A DNA stretch of 64,000 nt from Klebsiella sp. WP3-W18-ESBL-02 (GCF_014168815.1 NZ_AP021972.1:2232001-2296000), one strand, 5' to 3'; shown: positions 54,745 through 62,870, counted from the first letter of the stretch. Numbers and translations: made by a program. The notes: generated from the letters alone by a model not told the origin.

Positions 54745-54767
54745 AAAAAAAGCAGCCCGAAGGCTGC
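54745..54767 (-). terminator. Intrinsic terminator after the alcohol dehydrogenase gene
   Basis: Arms GCAGCC (54752-54757) and GGCTGC (54762-54767) with tetraloop CGAA, and seven A residues (54745-54751) that become a U-tract on the minus-strand transcript. It lies 15 bases beyond the stop of the dehydrogenase gene. Confidence 0.88.
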
Positions 54768-54782
54768 ATAGCAAGACACTGA

Positions 54783-55832
54783 TTATTTCAATGTTGTCAT
54801 ATCTATCACAAAGCGGTATTTCACATCACCTTTTTCCAGCCTGCTGAATGCGTCATTTATCTGGCTGGCATCAATCAGTTCGATATCTGCGGTAATATTG
54901 TTCTCGGCACAGAAATTAAGCATCTCCTGGGTTTCAGCAATGCCGCCAATATTGGATTCTGAGAAGCTACGACGGCCTTTCACGACATTAAATGCGGAAA
55001 TTTCAATAGGTTCTGGGGGCAGCCCGACAAGCACCACGGAACCATCAATTTTTAATAATTTCAGATACGCATTAATGTCATGCTTTGCTGATACGGTATC
55101 TAAAATCAGATCCAGTTTGCCGACAAATTTTGCCATTTGTTCTGTATCGGAAGAGAGTACCGCTTCGTGTGCGCCTAAGCGATGCGCATCCTCGACTTTA
55201 GCCTGCGATGTCGTAAAGACCACAACATGTGCGCCCATGGCTTTTGCTATTTTTATCGCAACATGCCCAAGCCCGCCAATGCCCAGGATCCCCACTACTT
55301 TACCGGCACCGGCTTGCCAGTGTTTGAGTGGCGAATAGACGGTAATACCGGCACAAAGTAATGGCGCGGCGGCGGCAAGATCTAAGTTATCAGGCATTTT
55401 CAACGTGTAGCTTTCCCGGCAAACATAGGTTTGTGAGAATCCACCGTAGGTCATGCCGCCCAGATGTTTATCTGGCGTATTAAATGACAATGTCGTACCC
55501 GATTCGCAGAATTGCTCCAGATCGTGGCGGCAGGCAGGGCACTCGCCGCAGGAATCAACAATGCAGCCGACAGCGGCAAAATCACCCGGTTTAAATTGGG
55601 TGACATCATTACCAACAGCAATCACCCGGCCAACGATTTCATGCCCGGGAATAACCGGATAATGAGTGCCGCCAAAATCATTTTTGATTTGATGTAAATC
55701 AGAGTGGCAGATGCCGCAGTAGAGAATTTCTATTTCCACATCATCATTTAATAATCCACGGCGTTTGATGCTGAATTCCCGCAAGGGGTTGTTTGCGGCA
55801 TCGGTACCCAACGCTTTTACGGTTTTAATCAT
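54783..55832 (-). CDS. Zinc-dependent NADP alcohol/aldehyde reductase, YahK type
   Basis: 349 residues, medium-chain dehydrogenase of the cinnamyl-alcohol-dehydrogenase-like group. Catalytic zinc ligands lie in CGICHSDLHQ and GHEIVG; structural zinc cysteines in GCIVDSCGECPACRHDLEQFC; the cofactor-binding GXGXXG motif in GILGIGGLGHVAIK. Reduces aldehydes in related enzymes such as E. coli YahK. Eight bases downstream of the aldo-keto reductase gene, so the two form an operon ending at a strong terminator. Confidence 0.9.
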   Translation of the reverse strand: MIKTVKALGTDAANNPLREFSIKRRGLLNDDVEIEILYCGICHSDLHQIKNDFGGTHYPVIPGHEIVGRVIAVGNDVTQFKPGDFAAVGCIVDSCGECPACRHDLEQFCESGTTLSFNTPDKHLGGMTYGGFSQTYVCRESYTLKMPDNLDLAAAAPLLCAGITVYSPLKHWQAGAGKVVGILGIGGLGHVAIKIAKAMGAHVVVFTTSQAKVEDAHRLGAHEAVLSSDTEQMAKFVGKLDLILDTVSAKHDINAYLKLLKIDGSVVLVGLPPEPIEISAFNVVKGRRSFSESNIGGIAETQEMLNFCAENNITADIELIDASQINDAFSRLEKGDVKYRFVIDMTTLK

Positions 55833-55840
55833 GATTTACC

Positions 55841-56692
55841 TCAAATATCCAGTTTCCAGTCTGCAATCCATTCCACTCGCGCCGGATCACGGTGGGAGAA
55901 AAATGCGCTTGTCGCGGTATCGATAGCGGTTATTTTCTGCATATCGTCACCGCTTATCTCAAAATCAAAAATAGCGATATTTTCTGCCATGCGCGCTTTT
56001 TTGACCGTTTTGGCCAGCGATATAATGCTTCGCTGGTAGAGCCAGCGCAGGATAACTTGCCCAATGCTCTTGCCGTATTTCTGAGCGATGGCCGCCAGAA
56101 CCGGATGTTCAAACAGTCCATTCTTTCCTTCGGCGAAAGGCGCCCAGGCTTCAGGCTGGACCTGTCGGCTTAGCATCCACGGTGCAGCGTGGAGTTGCTG
56201 ATTAAAAGGGTTCACTTCAATTTGATTGACCGCCGGTACGACGTTATTGAACGCGATGAGATCGGCAAGCCTGTCCGGATGAAAATTACTGACGCCAATG
56301 GCGCGAATTCGCCCGGCAGCGAGCAATTCTTCCATTGCTCGCCAGGCACCGTGGACATCATTGTAGGGTTGGTGGATTAAATACAGGTCGATATAGTCCA
56401 GCTGGAGTCGGTTAATTGAACGCTCAAACTGGGCCTTTGCGCCCTCATAATTCACGTCCTGTACCCATAGTTTGGTGGTGATAAACAGCTCTTCGCGATT
56501 AACACCGCTACGCTTTATGGCATTTCCGACCTGAGTTTCGTTCTGATAGGCGGCGGCAGTATCAATCAGACGATAACCCGTTTCTATGGCGTCAATCACC
56601 GCACGCTCACATTCAGCCGCGTCCGTCATCTGGAAAACGCCGAAGCCTGCCAGGGGCATTTCAATGCCGTTGTTCAGTTTTACCGTTTGCAC
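55841..56692 (-). CDS. Aldo-keto reductase (DkgA/AKR5-like)
   Basis: 283 residues. The barrel starts KLNNGIEMPLAGFGVFQM; the catalytic tetrad is in GYRLIDTAAAYQNE (Asp, Tyr), TTKLWVQD (Lys) and LIHQPYND (His). GVSNFHPDRLADL and the C-terminal cofactor segment with SIISLAKTVKKARMAEN follow, although the usual RXXK-type phosphate clamp is partly altered. First gene of a two-gene operon with the YahK-type reductase; both reduce aldehydes, suggesting detoxification of reactive carbonyls (inference). Confidence 0.88.
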   Translation of the reverse strand: MQTVKLNNGIEMPLAGFGVFQMTDAAECERAVIDAIETGYRLIDTAAAYQNETQVGNAIKRSGVNREELFITTKLWVQDVNYEGAKAQFERSINRLQLDYIDLYLIHQPYNDVHGAWRAMEELLAAGRIRAIGVSNFHPDRLADLIAFNNVVPAVNQIEVNPFNQQLHAAPWMLSRQVQPEAWAPFAEGKNGLFEHPVLAAIAQKYGKSIGQVILRWLYQRSIISLAKTVKKARMAENIAIFDFEISGDDMQKITAIDTATSAFFSHRDPARVEWIADWKLDI

Positions 56693-56912
56693 ATGAATAT
56701 CCTCAATCCTGGGTGTGAAAAGAGCTTAGCGCAGCCTTATTTATTTGATTAGAGGGTAAAATTTTCTAAGGTTAATTAGCAGTACTCATAAATGAGCGAT
56801 GAACACTGCTTCTGCATGGCTACTGGAGATTGTTGTCTTTAAGAAACTTGCGGGTACCGCGCTATGTCAATGCAGCGATGGGGCAGCTTGATGCCTTCTT
56901 TGGCAAAAATAG

Positions 56913-58106
56913 TTAATGACCGGCCTTACTCATTCGGGTGGTCAGCGCCATTGCTGCGCTGGCCAAAGTGAAAAGGGTGATAATCCAGCCCATCGTCCAG
57001 GGGGTTCCATCGCTGAACATCGCTAACAGCAATGATGAAACGATGCCACTGCCGTACTGGAGTGAACCAATCAGTGCTGAAGCCGACCCTGCAGCATTCG
57101 GTGCCGAATCCAGAGCGGCGGCCGTTGCGGTGGCGGCAATAACGCCATTCATTGAAAACAGGATGAAAATTGCGAGAGCAATCAGGGCGATTCCACCGAC
57201 ATTCAGTTTTGTCGCAACCGCCAGCACCAGGGACGCTGTAGCGGCAATCAGCACGGCGCTTTTTAAGAGCGTTTCCAGTGGGTAACGTTGTACCAGGCGA
57301 CGGTTAACCGCACTTAGCCCCATTACGCCAACAATGTTGACGGCAAACAACCAACCGTAATGCTGCGGATCTACATGGAAATACGTGATATAGACAAAAG
57401 GAGAGCCTGCAATAAATGCATAAACGGCCACATAATAAAACGTCAGACAAAGGGTGAACTTCATAAAGTTCACGTTACGGATCAACCGATAATATGTCCG
57501 GAACGCACCACCAATTGAGGACGATATACGACGTTCAAGCGGCAATGTCTCAGGCAGCCAGTAGAGTGACAGCAGCATGAATACGCCAATGGCCGTCAAC
57601 AACCAGAAAATGGCATGCCATGAGGTGAATTTAATCATCTGCCCACCAAGCAGTGGGCCAACAATAGGGGCAATCGCCATGACAATGGTTAATGTTGAAA
57701 GCATCTGGGCGGCGCGAGTACGGCTAAACAGATCACGAATCATCGCGCGCGCTAGCATCGGGCCGGTGCAGGCCCCCAGCGCCTGAAATACCCGCCAGAA
57801 AACGATATGCGTGATATCAGTAGAAAGCGCGCATCCTGCTGAACCGATAATAAATAACACCATGCCAATTATCAGGGGAGGGCGACGACCGAAGCGATCG
57901 CTGATCGGCCCCCAGATAAGCTGCGCCAGACAAAAGCCAATCAAAAAGCCGGTGATAGTTAATTCTGCATCACCCTGCAATTCCTTCGCCATAATGGGCA
58001 TTGCGGGAAGATAAATATCGGTAGACAAGGACGTAAACGCCATCAGGGCGCTGAGGATCATAATAAAAAGTAGTCCGGTTGTCTTAACGGAGGGAGAACG
58101 GTTCAT
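56913..58106 (-). CDS. Bcr/CflA-type MFS drug exporter
   Basis: The ATG at 58106 has AGG upstream and is preferred over the in-frame TTG at 58139, giving 397 residues. Twelve membrane segments; STDIYLPAMPIMAKELQ in TM1, GPISDRFGRRPPLIIGM in the 2-3 loop and FQALGACTGPMLARAMIRDLF are hallmarks of the Bcr group (bicyclomycin, sulfonamide and related efflux). Substrate not predictable. Lies between two carbonyl-reductase units. Confidence 0.88.
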   Translation of the reverse strand: MNRSPSVKTTGLLFIMILSALMAFTSLSTDIYLPAMPIMAKELQGDAELTITGFLIGFCLAQLIWGPISDRFGRRPPLIIGMVLFIIGSAGCALSTDITHIVFWRVFQALGACTGPMLARAMIRDLFSRTRAAQMLSTLTIVMAIAPIVGPLLGGQMIKFTSWHAIFWLLTAIGVFMLLSLYWLPETLPLERRISSSIGGAFRTYYRLIRNVNFMKFTLCLTFYYVAVYAFIAGSPFVYITYFHVDPQHYGWLFAVNIVGVMGLSAVNRRLVQRYPLETLLKSAVLIAATASLVLAVATKLNVGGIALIALAIFILFSMNGVIAATATAAALDSAPNAAGSASALIGSLQYGSGIVSSLLLAMFSDGTPWTMGWIITLFTLASAAMALTTRMSKAGH

Positions 58107-58350
58107 ACATGCCTGCTTAAGGAAGGATACTGCGTTCAATAATAGCGACCCGGCGGCAATTAATAATCATCGTAGGCTGGATAAGCGTTATGAGTCGCGC
58201 TCATGAATATAACCTTTTATCACCTGTCGCTCATCAAAGTGGTTTTGATTATCCCATAATTGAGAATTCTGAATGCGGTATAAATCCACATACAAACACA
58301 ATCACACCCTCTAGTATTGCCCTCAGTGATTTGAAATGAGGAAGGGAAGA

Positions 58351-58935
58351 ATGACAAACGTATTGATTCTGGGGGCTGCGGGCTCTCTTGCCCGAGTGGT
58401 TACCCGCTACTTACTGGATAACAGCCAGGCTCAGTTAACGCTGTATTTACGTAACAGTGCACGCCTGCAAAACCCGGATACCGCCAGGGTGACCCTGATT
58501 GAAGGGGATGTTCTCAATGATGAACAACTCAGGCTCGCCATGCGCGGTAAAGATATTGTGTACGCCAATTTATCCGGAAATATGAAGGAGCAGGCCGCGA
58601 CGATTATTCGTGCAATGAAATCAACGGGCGTGCGTCGTTTGATCTTCATTAGCTCAATGGGAATATATGATGAAGTGCCGGGAGAGAAATACGGCAGTAT
58701 TTTGGCGCCTTATCGGGAATCAGCAAAAATTATAGAAAATGCAGGGCTCGATCATACCATCATCCGGCCTGCGTGGTTTTCCAATGGGCATGAAGTTGAA
58801 TATGGACTAACGCACAGAAATGAACCCTTTCGGGGCAGCAGCGTTTCCCGGCTAAGTATTGCCGATCTAATTAACCGTATGGTGATTGAACCATCACTTT
58901 ATGTACATGACAGCCTGGGCATCGCCCGCGTTTAA
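58351..58935 (+). CDS. NAD(P)H-binding NmrA-like protein
   Basis: The ATG at 58351 has AGGAAGGGA upstream; the in-frame ATG at 58336 does not. 194 residues: MTNVLILGAAGSLARVVTRYLL with a dinucleotide motif, IEGDVLND, LIFISSMGIYDE and TIIRPAWFSNG. Similar in type to the protein at 47670-48440. Its stop is followed within 20 bases by an aldo-keto reductase, so they form an operon. Confidence 0.85.
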   Translation: MTNVLILGAAGSLARVVTRYLLDNSQAQLTLYLRNSARLQNPDTARVTLIEGDVLNDEQLRLAMRGKDIVYANLSGNMKEQAATIIRAMKSTGVRRLIFISSMGIYDEVPGEKYGSILAPYRESAKIIENAGLDHTIIRPAWFSNGHEVEYGLTHRNEPFRGSSVSRLSIADLINRMVIEPSLYVHDSLGIARV

Positions 58936-58952
58936 TGAGTAAGGAAATTAAT

Positions 58953-59939
58953 ATGAAATATCGTCAGTTAGGTCGTAGCGGATTAACCGTATCAGCATTA
59001 GGCATGGGGGCAATGAATTTAAGCTTTGGAACCGGTAGCGCCGTTGATGATCGGACCGGGATTAACGTTCTTCATGCTGCGCTCGACAGGGGGATTAACT
59101 TTTTTGACACTGCTCAGGCCTATGGCCCCTATACGAATGAAAAACTTGTGGGTAAGGCGTTATCTGCACATCGTGAAAAAGCGCTTATTGCGACCAAATT
59201 TGGTTTCAAACTGGAAAATGGTGTGACAACGGGCGTTGATAGTCGTCCTGAAAATATCCGCGCTGTTGCTGAAGCATCCCTGAAAAGCCTGAAAACAGAT
59301 TATATCGATCTCTTTTATCAGCACCGTGTGGATCCGAATGTCCCTATTGAAGATGTTGCAGGTACGCTGGGAGATTTAATAAAGGAAGGTAAGATCCGTC
59401 ACTATGGTTTATCCGAAGTTGGTGCTGCAACCATTCGTCGGGCACATGCAGTCATGCCAGTCGCAGCCGTGCAAAACCAGTACTCTTTGTGGACCCGTGA
59501 GCCTGAAGCAGAAGTATTGCCCGTTTGTGAGGAATTGGGAATCGGGTTTGTGCCCTGGGGACCTCTGGGGACCGGATTCCTGACGGGAACGATTGATTCC
59601 TCAACAAAATTCGATAGCGCGACTGATTTACGTGCAAACTTTCCGCGCTTCACCCCAGAGGCAATAAAAGCGAATATGCCGTTAGTCAGCATGCTCCGGG
59701 AGGTCGCAGCCAGTAAAGGAGCGACACCTGTACAGGTAGCTCTGGCATGGTTATTGGCACAAAAACCATGGATCGTACCGATTCCCGGGATGGATAAAGT
59801 TTCCTATATAGACGACAACATTAAAGCGATTGATCTTGAATTGAGCGAAGAGGATTTGGCTAATATGGATGCTTTGTTAGCAGGCATAAAAATCCAGGGG
59901 AATCGACTGGATGATGGTTTGCTTTCGATGTCGGAATGA
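58953..59939 (+). CDS. Aldo-keto reductase (YajO/AKR13-like)
   Basis: The ATG at 58953 with AAGGA eight bases upstream and the usual family start MKYRQLGRSGLTVSALGMG is preferred; an ATG at 58935 overlaps the previous stop. 328 residues. Tetrad residues: Asp/Tyr in FFDTAQAYGP, Lys in LIATKFGFK and His in FYQHRVDPN. GLSEVGAATIRRAHAV and PIPGMDKVSYIDDNIKAI (phosphate-binding and cofactor helix) are present. Followed by a hairpin. Confidence 0.9.
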   Translation: MKYRQLGRSGLTVSALGMGAMNLSFGTGSAVDDRTGINVLHAALDRGINFFDTAQAYGPYTNEKLVGKALSAHREKALIATKFGFKLENGVTTGVDSRPENIRAVAEASLKSLKTDYIDLFYQHRVDPNVPIEDVAGTLGDLIKEGKIRHYGLSEVGAATIRRAHAVMPVAAVQNQYSLWTREPEAEVLPVCEELGIGFVPWGPLGTGFLTGTIDSSTKFDSATDLRANFPRFTPEAIKANMPLVSMLREVAASKGATPVQVALAWLLAQKPWIVPIPGMDKVSYIDDNIKAIDLELSEEDLANMDALLAGIKIQGNRLDDGLLSMSE

Positions 59940-59966
59940 TGGCAGCGCTGATTTGTGTGAGTGTGC

Positions 59967-59990
59967 AACCAGCCAGGAAACTGGCTGGTT
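59967..59990 (+). terminator. Hairpin after the aldo-keto reductase gene
   Basis: AACCAGCCAG (59967-59976) and CTGGCTGGTT (59981-59990) pair perfectly with a GAAA tetraloop, 27 bases past the stop. The downstream U-tract is weak. Confidence 0.65.
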
Positions 59991-60057
59991 GAGTTATAGT
60001 CACAAATACTGACGTACGGCATGTGCTTCAATGCTGATTGAGCAGCAGAAATACATT

Positions 60058-60309
60058 TCACTCTTCCGCTTTATGAGCCCAGGCGGGCATTGCCGTCAGA
60101 TAACGTTTTGCCCGTTTCCGGGCTTCTTCCGGGCCGACTTTTTGCCAGGAATCAAGGAAGCTGGCTAAGCCTGATACCGCGTCTTCCCAGGGTTTTAGAT
60201 TGCCGTTGCTGTCGATGCAGTATGCGCAATATCGATCGCTGGCACTGTGTGCATCAGGTGCAGACATCGGCATCCCGCAAGCCTGACAGAACTGTTCATG
60301 TTGTGACAT
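60058..60309 (-). CDS. Small zinc-ribbon protein
   Basis: 83 residues. The N-terminal CQACGMPMSAPDAH ... RYCAYC supplies two CXXC pairs for a zinc ribbon; the rest is helical (LASFLDSWQKVGPEEARKRAKRYL). This resembles the 'putative zinc ribbon' proteins of about 80-90 residues found in many bacteria, function unknown. It lies 125 bases downstream of the methyltransferase gene beyond a terminator-like hairpin, so it is probably a separate unit. Confidence 0.75.
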   Translation of the reverse strand: MSQHEQFCQACGMPMSAPDAHSASDRYCAYCIDSNGNLKPWEDAVSGLASFLDSWQKVGPEEARKRAKRYLTAMPAWAHKAEE

Positions 60310-60394
60310 ATGATGCTCCTTATGGTGACATCCTGATTAATAAAAATACAGAATATGTATTGTGCAGGTGATGCATCAGATCAAAACAATGGCT

Positions 60395-60430
60395 AAGCCC
60401 CGGCATCTCCAGTCAGAAATACCGGGGCTT
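60395..60430 (-). terminator. Terminator-like hairpin after the methyltransferase gene
   Basis: AAGCCCCGG (60395-60403) and CCGGGGCTT (60422-60430), nine perfect base pairs with an 18-base loop, five bases past the stop of the minus-strand gene. U-tract is poor; loop is long. Confidence 0.6.
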
Positions 60431-60434
60431 GTTG

Positions 60435-62075
60435 TTACCTGGCAATGAGCGCGAACACGCCCCAGCCAAAGTATTCCCGCGCGTACGTTACGTGGCGTTT
60501 CGGCGAGAGTGTTAGCTCGGCCCTGACTTCCGCTGCGAAGTCGTCATCAGGATTGGCCTCCAGCCAGCGGCGCATGGTCAGCCATTTCGCGGCCTCATAG
60601 CGGTCCCAGCCTTCCTGATCTGCCAGTACCATTTCCACCACGTCATAGCCGAGGTCGTCGAACGCGCTGACAAGCCCTGGTAGCGTCATAAAATCGGTCG
60701 TCGAGCTGACGCCACAGGCCTGGGCAATCTCGTCCGTCGCAGGTTGCTGACGCCAGTAGGGTTCACCGATAAGCATGATCCCACCCGGTTTCAGGCTTTG
60801 AGCTAGCAGCCCGACGGTCCCGGCAAACCCACCGGCTATCCATGTCGCACCGACACAGGCCGCCACATCGCATTTCTCTTCTGTAACGTATCCGGCGGCG
60901 TCGTTATGGATGAACTGAACCCGGTCGCTGACGCCGAGCTCTTCGGCGCGGCGTCTGGCTTGCTCGCTGAACAACTGGCTCATATCGATACCGACACCGG
61001 TAATGGCGTGGTCCCGGGCCCAGGTACAGAGCATCTCGCCCGAGCCGCTGCCGAGGTCAAGAATGCGGGTCTCCGGTTTCATGCGCAGCACACGGCCCAG
61101 CGTGGCGTACTTCTCTTCGGTGAACGGGTTGTGGATGCGGTGTTCGCTTTCACTGATGGTAAAAATACGTGGGATATCCAATCTGGAATTCCTTTTATTG
61201 CGTTGAGCATTAAGAGAGTGTTTCTCTGAGATATTTGCTTTTTCAGCCAGCAGAACAAACAGCTTCCCTTCAAATGTCTCGCTGACTGGCCAGTCGTAGC
61301 TTTCAGGAGGAGGAAGCAGGGTAAACCCGGCATTGTCGAGCAGGCTGATGCATTCGTCATCGCGCCAGGCCGTCATCTGGCTGCCGAAACGGGTGGTTCG
61401 ACCGTTTTCCTCTATGGCCCAGAACAGCGTTGAGCTGGTCTGCGCGGCTTCATCCCAGCCATGTTCCGTCAGAAGCAGATGAGGGACGCCCAGAAACAGC
61501 CCGTCCTGACAGCGTTGCCAGTTCGCTTCAGCCATTCCCTGACGCTTAACTTCGTCGAAAGTATGGACTTCAGTGAGCAGCCTGCCACCCGTTTCCAGCC
61601 ACAGCGCGCAGCGGCTGACGAGTGAGCGCGCATCCGCCGTGCTAAACACATTCAGTTCCCCGAATGTCATCATGATGAAATCGAACGATTTATCCGGCCA
61701 GTATGCGCGGACATCCTGCTGAACATAGTCGATATGCAATCCGGCGTTCTGCGCCTGCTGACGGGCCCAGCTCACGGATGCCGGCGAGAAATCCACGCCG
61801 GTGCAGTGAAATCCGCGCTCCGCTAAGCGGTGGGTATAAAAGCCGGGACCGCAGCCGAGATCGAGGATATGTGCGCCAGGGGGTAACTGGCTGGCGATCC
61901 ACTCGACCTGCTGCTTAATGACCTCCTGCCTGCGGCTGGCCCAGTCGTGGTCCTGCGACAAATGGTTTGCCAGCATGCGCTGGCTGAAGGCCGGTTCGTC
62001 CCAGGGGATTTTACTTTCCTCCGCTGACAGCTGGATGTGTCGGGATGAGGAAATAAGGGTGCTGATATCCATCAT
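60435..62075 (-). CDS. Fusion of an extra SAM methyltransferase with YjhP
   Basis: A single 546-residue ORF holding two complete class I SAM-dependent methyltransferases. Domain 1 (about 1-280) has ILDLGCGPGFYTHRL and FDFIMMTFGELN. Domain 2 (about 299-546), from DIPRIFTISESEHRI, has RILDLGSGSGEM, GIDMSQLF and GATWIAGGF, and matches E. coli YjhP (about 248 residues) closely to its end FGWGVFALIAR (recalled). The linker still contains AAAAGG and an in-frame TTG (61179-61181) where a separate yjhP would start. The ORF starts seven bases after yjhX (AAGGAG precedes ATG ATG at 62075/62072), the position occupied by yjhQ in E. coli. Substrates unknown. Confidence 0.88.
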   Translation of the reverse strand: MMDISTLISSSRHIQLSAEESKIPWDEPAFSQRMLANHLSQDHDWASRRQEVIKQQVEWIASQLPPGAHILDLGCGPGFYTHRLAERGFHCTGVDFSPASVSWARQQAQNAGLHIDYVQQDVRAYWPDKSFDFIMMTFGELNVFSTADARSLVSRCALWLETGGRLLTEVHTFDEVKRQGMAEANWQRCQDGLFLGVPHLLLTEHGWDEAAQTSSTLFWAIEENGRTTRFGSQMTAWRDDECISLLDNAGFTLLPPPESYDWPVSETFEGKLFVLLAEKANISEKHSLNAQRNKRNSRLDIPRIFTISESEHRIHNPFTEEKYATLGRVLRMKPETRILDLGSGSGEMLCTWARDHAITGVGIDMSQLFSEQARRRAEELGVSDRVQFIHNDAAGYVTEEKCDVAACVGATWIAGGFAGTVGLLAQSLKPGGIMLIGEPYWRQQPATDEIAQACGVSSTTDFMTLPGLVSAFDDLGYDVVEMVLADQEGWDRYEAAKWLTMRRWLEANPDDDFAAEVRAELTLSPKRHVTYAREYFGWGVFALIAR

Positions 62076-62082
62076 GCTCTCC

Positions 62083-62340
62083 TTAGCGGTTATCAAGCTG
62101 TGCGCGAACGTTATTCAGCCCGCTGGTGTTGATGCGGTAGGGCTGACCGTTGACGGACTTGATCAGTTTTTTGGTTTTGAGTTTTTTGAAGGTGGCAAGG
62201 GTGCAGTCGGTCAGCAACAGCCCTTCGCGGGTGTAGCATTCAACGGCGGTGACGCGGCCAGATGCATCGCGGACGTGCGCAATGCGACCACCTTTGGCGA
62301 GAACGTGTAAGGTACGTTGTTCCTGACGGGATAAATTCAT
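62083..62340 (-). CDS. yjhX: YjhX/TopAI toxin (DNA topoisomerase I inhibitor)
   Basis: 85 residues, nearly the E. coli YjhX sequence: MNLSRQEQRTLHVLAKGGRI, then VECYTREGLLLTDCTLATF and the ending INTSGLNNVRAQLDNR. In E. coli it inhibits topoisomerase I and is neutralised by YjhQ. No yjhQ is present anywhere in this window; the next gene is the methyltransferase-YjhP fusion. An upstream leader peptide ORF and hairpin suggest translational/attenuation control. A weak CAGG lies eight bases before the ATG, consistent with a gene whose ribosome site is regulated. Confidence 0.93.
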   Translation of the reverse strand: MNLSRQEQRTLHVLAKGGRIAHVRDASGRVTAVECYTREGLLLTDCTLATFKKLKTKKLIKSVNGQPYRINTSGLNNVRAQLDNR

Positions 62341-62416
62341 ACTGGAAAACCTGTTTAATCATCATGTGCAAAACGTGCAAACACACAGCGGTGCCCGCAT
62401 TCGATTTCGGCGCATT

Positions 62417-62457
62417 GATAATCAGTTCGGCCTGAAAAGGTCGAGTAACTGATTATC
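62417..62457 (-). promoter_or_regulatory. Leader hairpin upstream of yjhX
   Basis: GATAATCAGTT (62417-62427) and AACTGATTATC (62447-62457) are perfect 11-base arms; inside them CGGCCT and AGGTCG extend the stem with one G-T pair. The 5' arm on the transcript contains the stop codon of the leader ORF, so a ribosome there would disrupt the fold. 77 bases upstream of yjhX. Confidence 0.75.
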
Positions 62458-62479
62458 GGATGATTACATTCTCCAGCAT
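62453..62479 (-). CDS. Leader peptide of the yjhX operon (toiL-like)
   Basis: ATG at 62479 with GAGG five bases upstream encodes MLENVIIR and stops at 62453-62455, inside the first arm of the leader hairpin. E. coli topAI is regulated by a ribosome-stalling leader peptide, ToiL, that senses ribosome-targeting antibiotics (established). The arrangement here is the same in kind. I do not recall the ToiL sequence well enough to claim identity. Confidence 0.6.
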   Translation of the reverse strand: MLENVIIR

Positions 62480-62663
62480 CAAAGCCTCGGGTTGAGTTGA
62501 AAGGTATTTACAGGATGGATAATAACACCTGGTTTTTATAAGTGAATATCCTGAGCTGAAAAGTGTGATCCTGACAGGGGCCAGTGAGGGCTCCCTTATT
62601 AAATCGACGGAGATTCTTCGCTGTAAAGGGTCTGTGTAGTGGTCAACTAAAATGGTCACCGCT

Positions 62664-62714
62664 TTAGCGTTTTTCTTTCGGCTTGGCAGCTCGGCATTGC
62701 GTATCAGCGAGCAT
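62664..62714 (-). pseudogene. Stub of a P4-type tyrosine integrase
   Basis: Sixteen codons read MLADTQCRAAKPKEKR and end in TAA. This is the characteristic N-terminal start of P4-family integrases (M-x-x-D-T-x-C-R-x-A-K-P-K-E-K). It lies 215 bases past the ychF stop in the same direction, where such integrases normally sit relative to their attachment site. The rest of the gene is absent. Confidence 0.65.
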
Positions 62715-62846
62715 AATGGGATCTTGTATATTTATTATACCGTTATTGTACTCAGTTAAAATGAAGATGGAAGAATGTTGTCCCCATCCATGTACGCATT
62801 TTTGACCGCGTTGGTACGGGATGAGTTGAGACGCTATGAAATAAAA

Positions 62847-62870
62847 AAATCCACGCAACTGCGTGGATTT
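62847..62870 (-). terminator. ychF intrinsic terminator
   Basis: AAATCCACGC (62847-62856) and GCGTGGATTT (62861-62870) form a 10-base stem; A-run 62843-62849 becomes a U-tract on the minus-strand transcript. About 60 bases past the ychF stop. Confidence 0.88.

Larger units (their letters stand above)
62341..62663. other. Leader and upstream region of yjhX
   Basis: Besides the leader ORF and hairpin above, a direct repeat of TTTGCAC/TTTTGCAC (minus strand, around 62366-62382) lies just before the yjhX ribosome site. A 68-codon frame ending in the leader ORF (62453-62659) has no other protein-like content and is not called. The yjhX promoter should lie around 62500-62600, but no strong -35/-10 pair stood out. 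Confidence 0.45.

Noticed and set aside
58140..58335. REP-like half element near 58168 (GTAGGCTGGATAAGCG)
   Set aside because: Only half of a REP palindrome is visible; too degenerate to annotate.
62453..62659. 68-codon frame upstream of yjhX
   Set aside because: Only the last eight codons (a leader ORF with its own ribosome site) are supported; the rest has no coding character.
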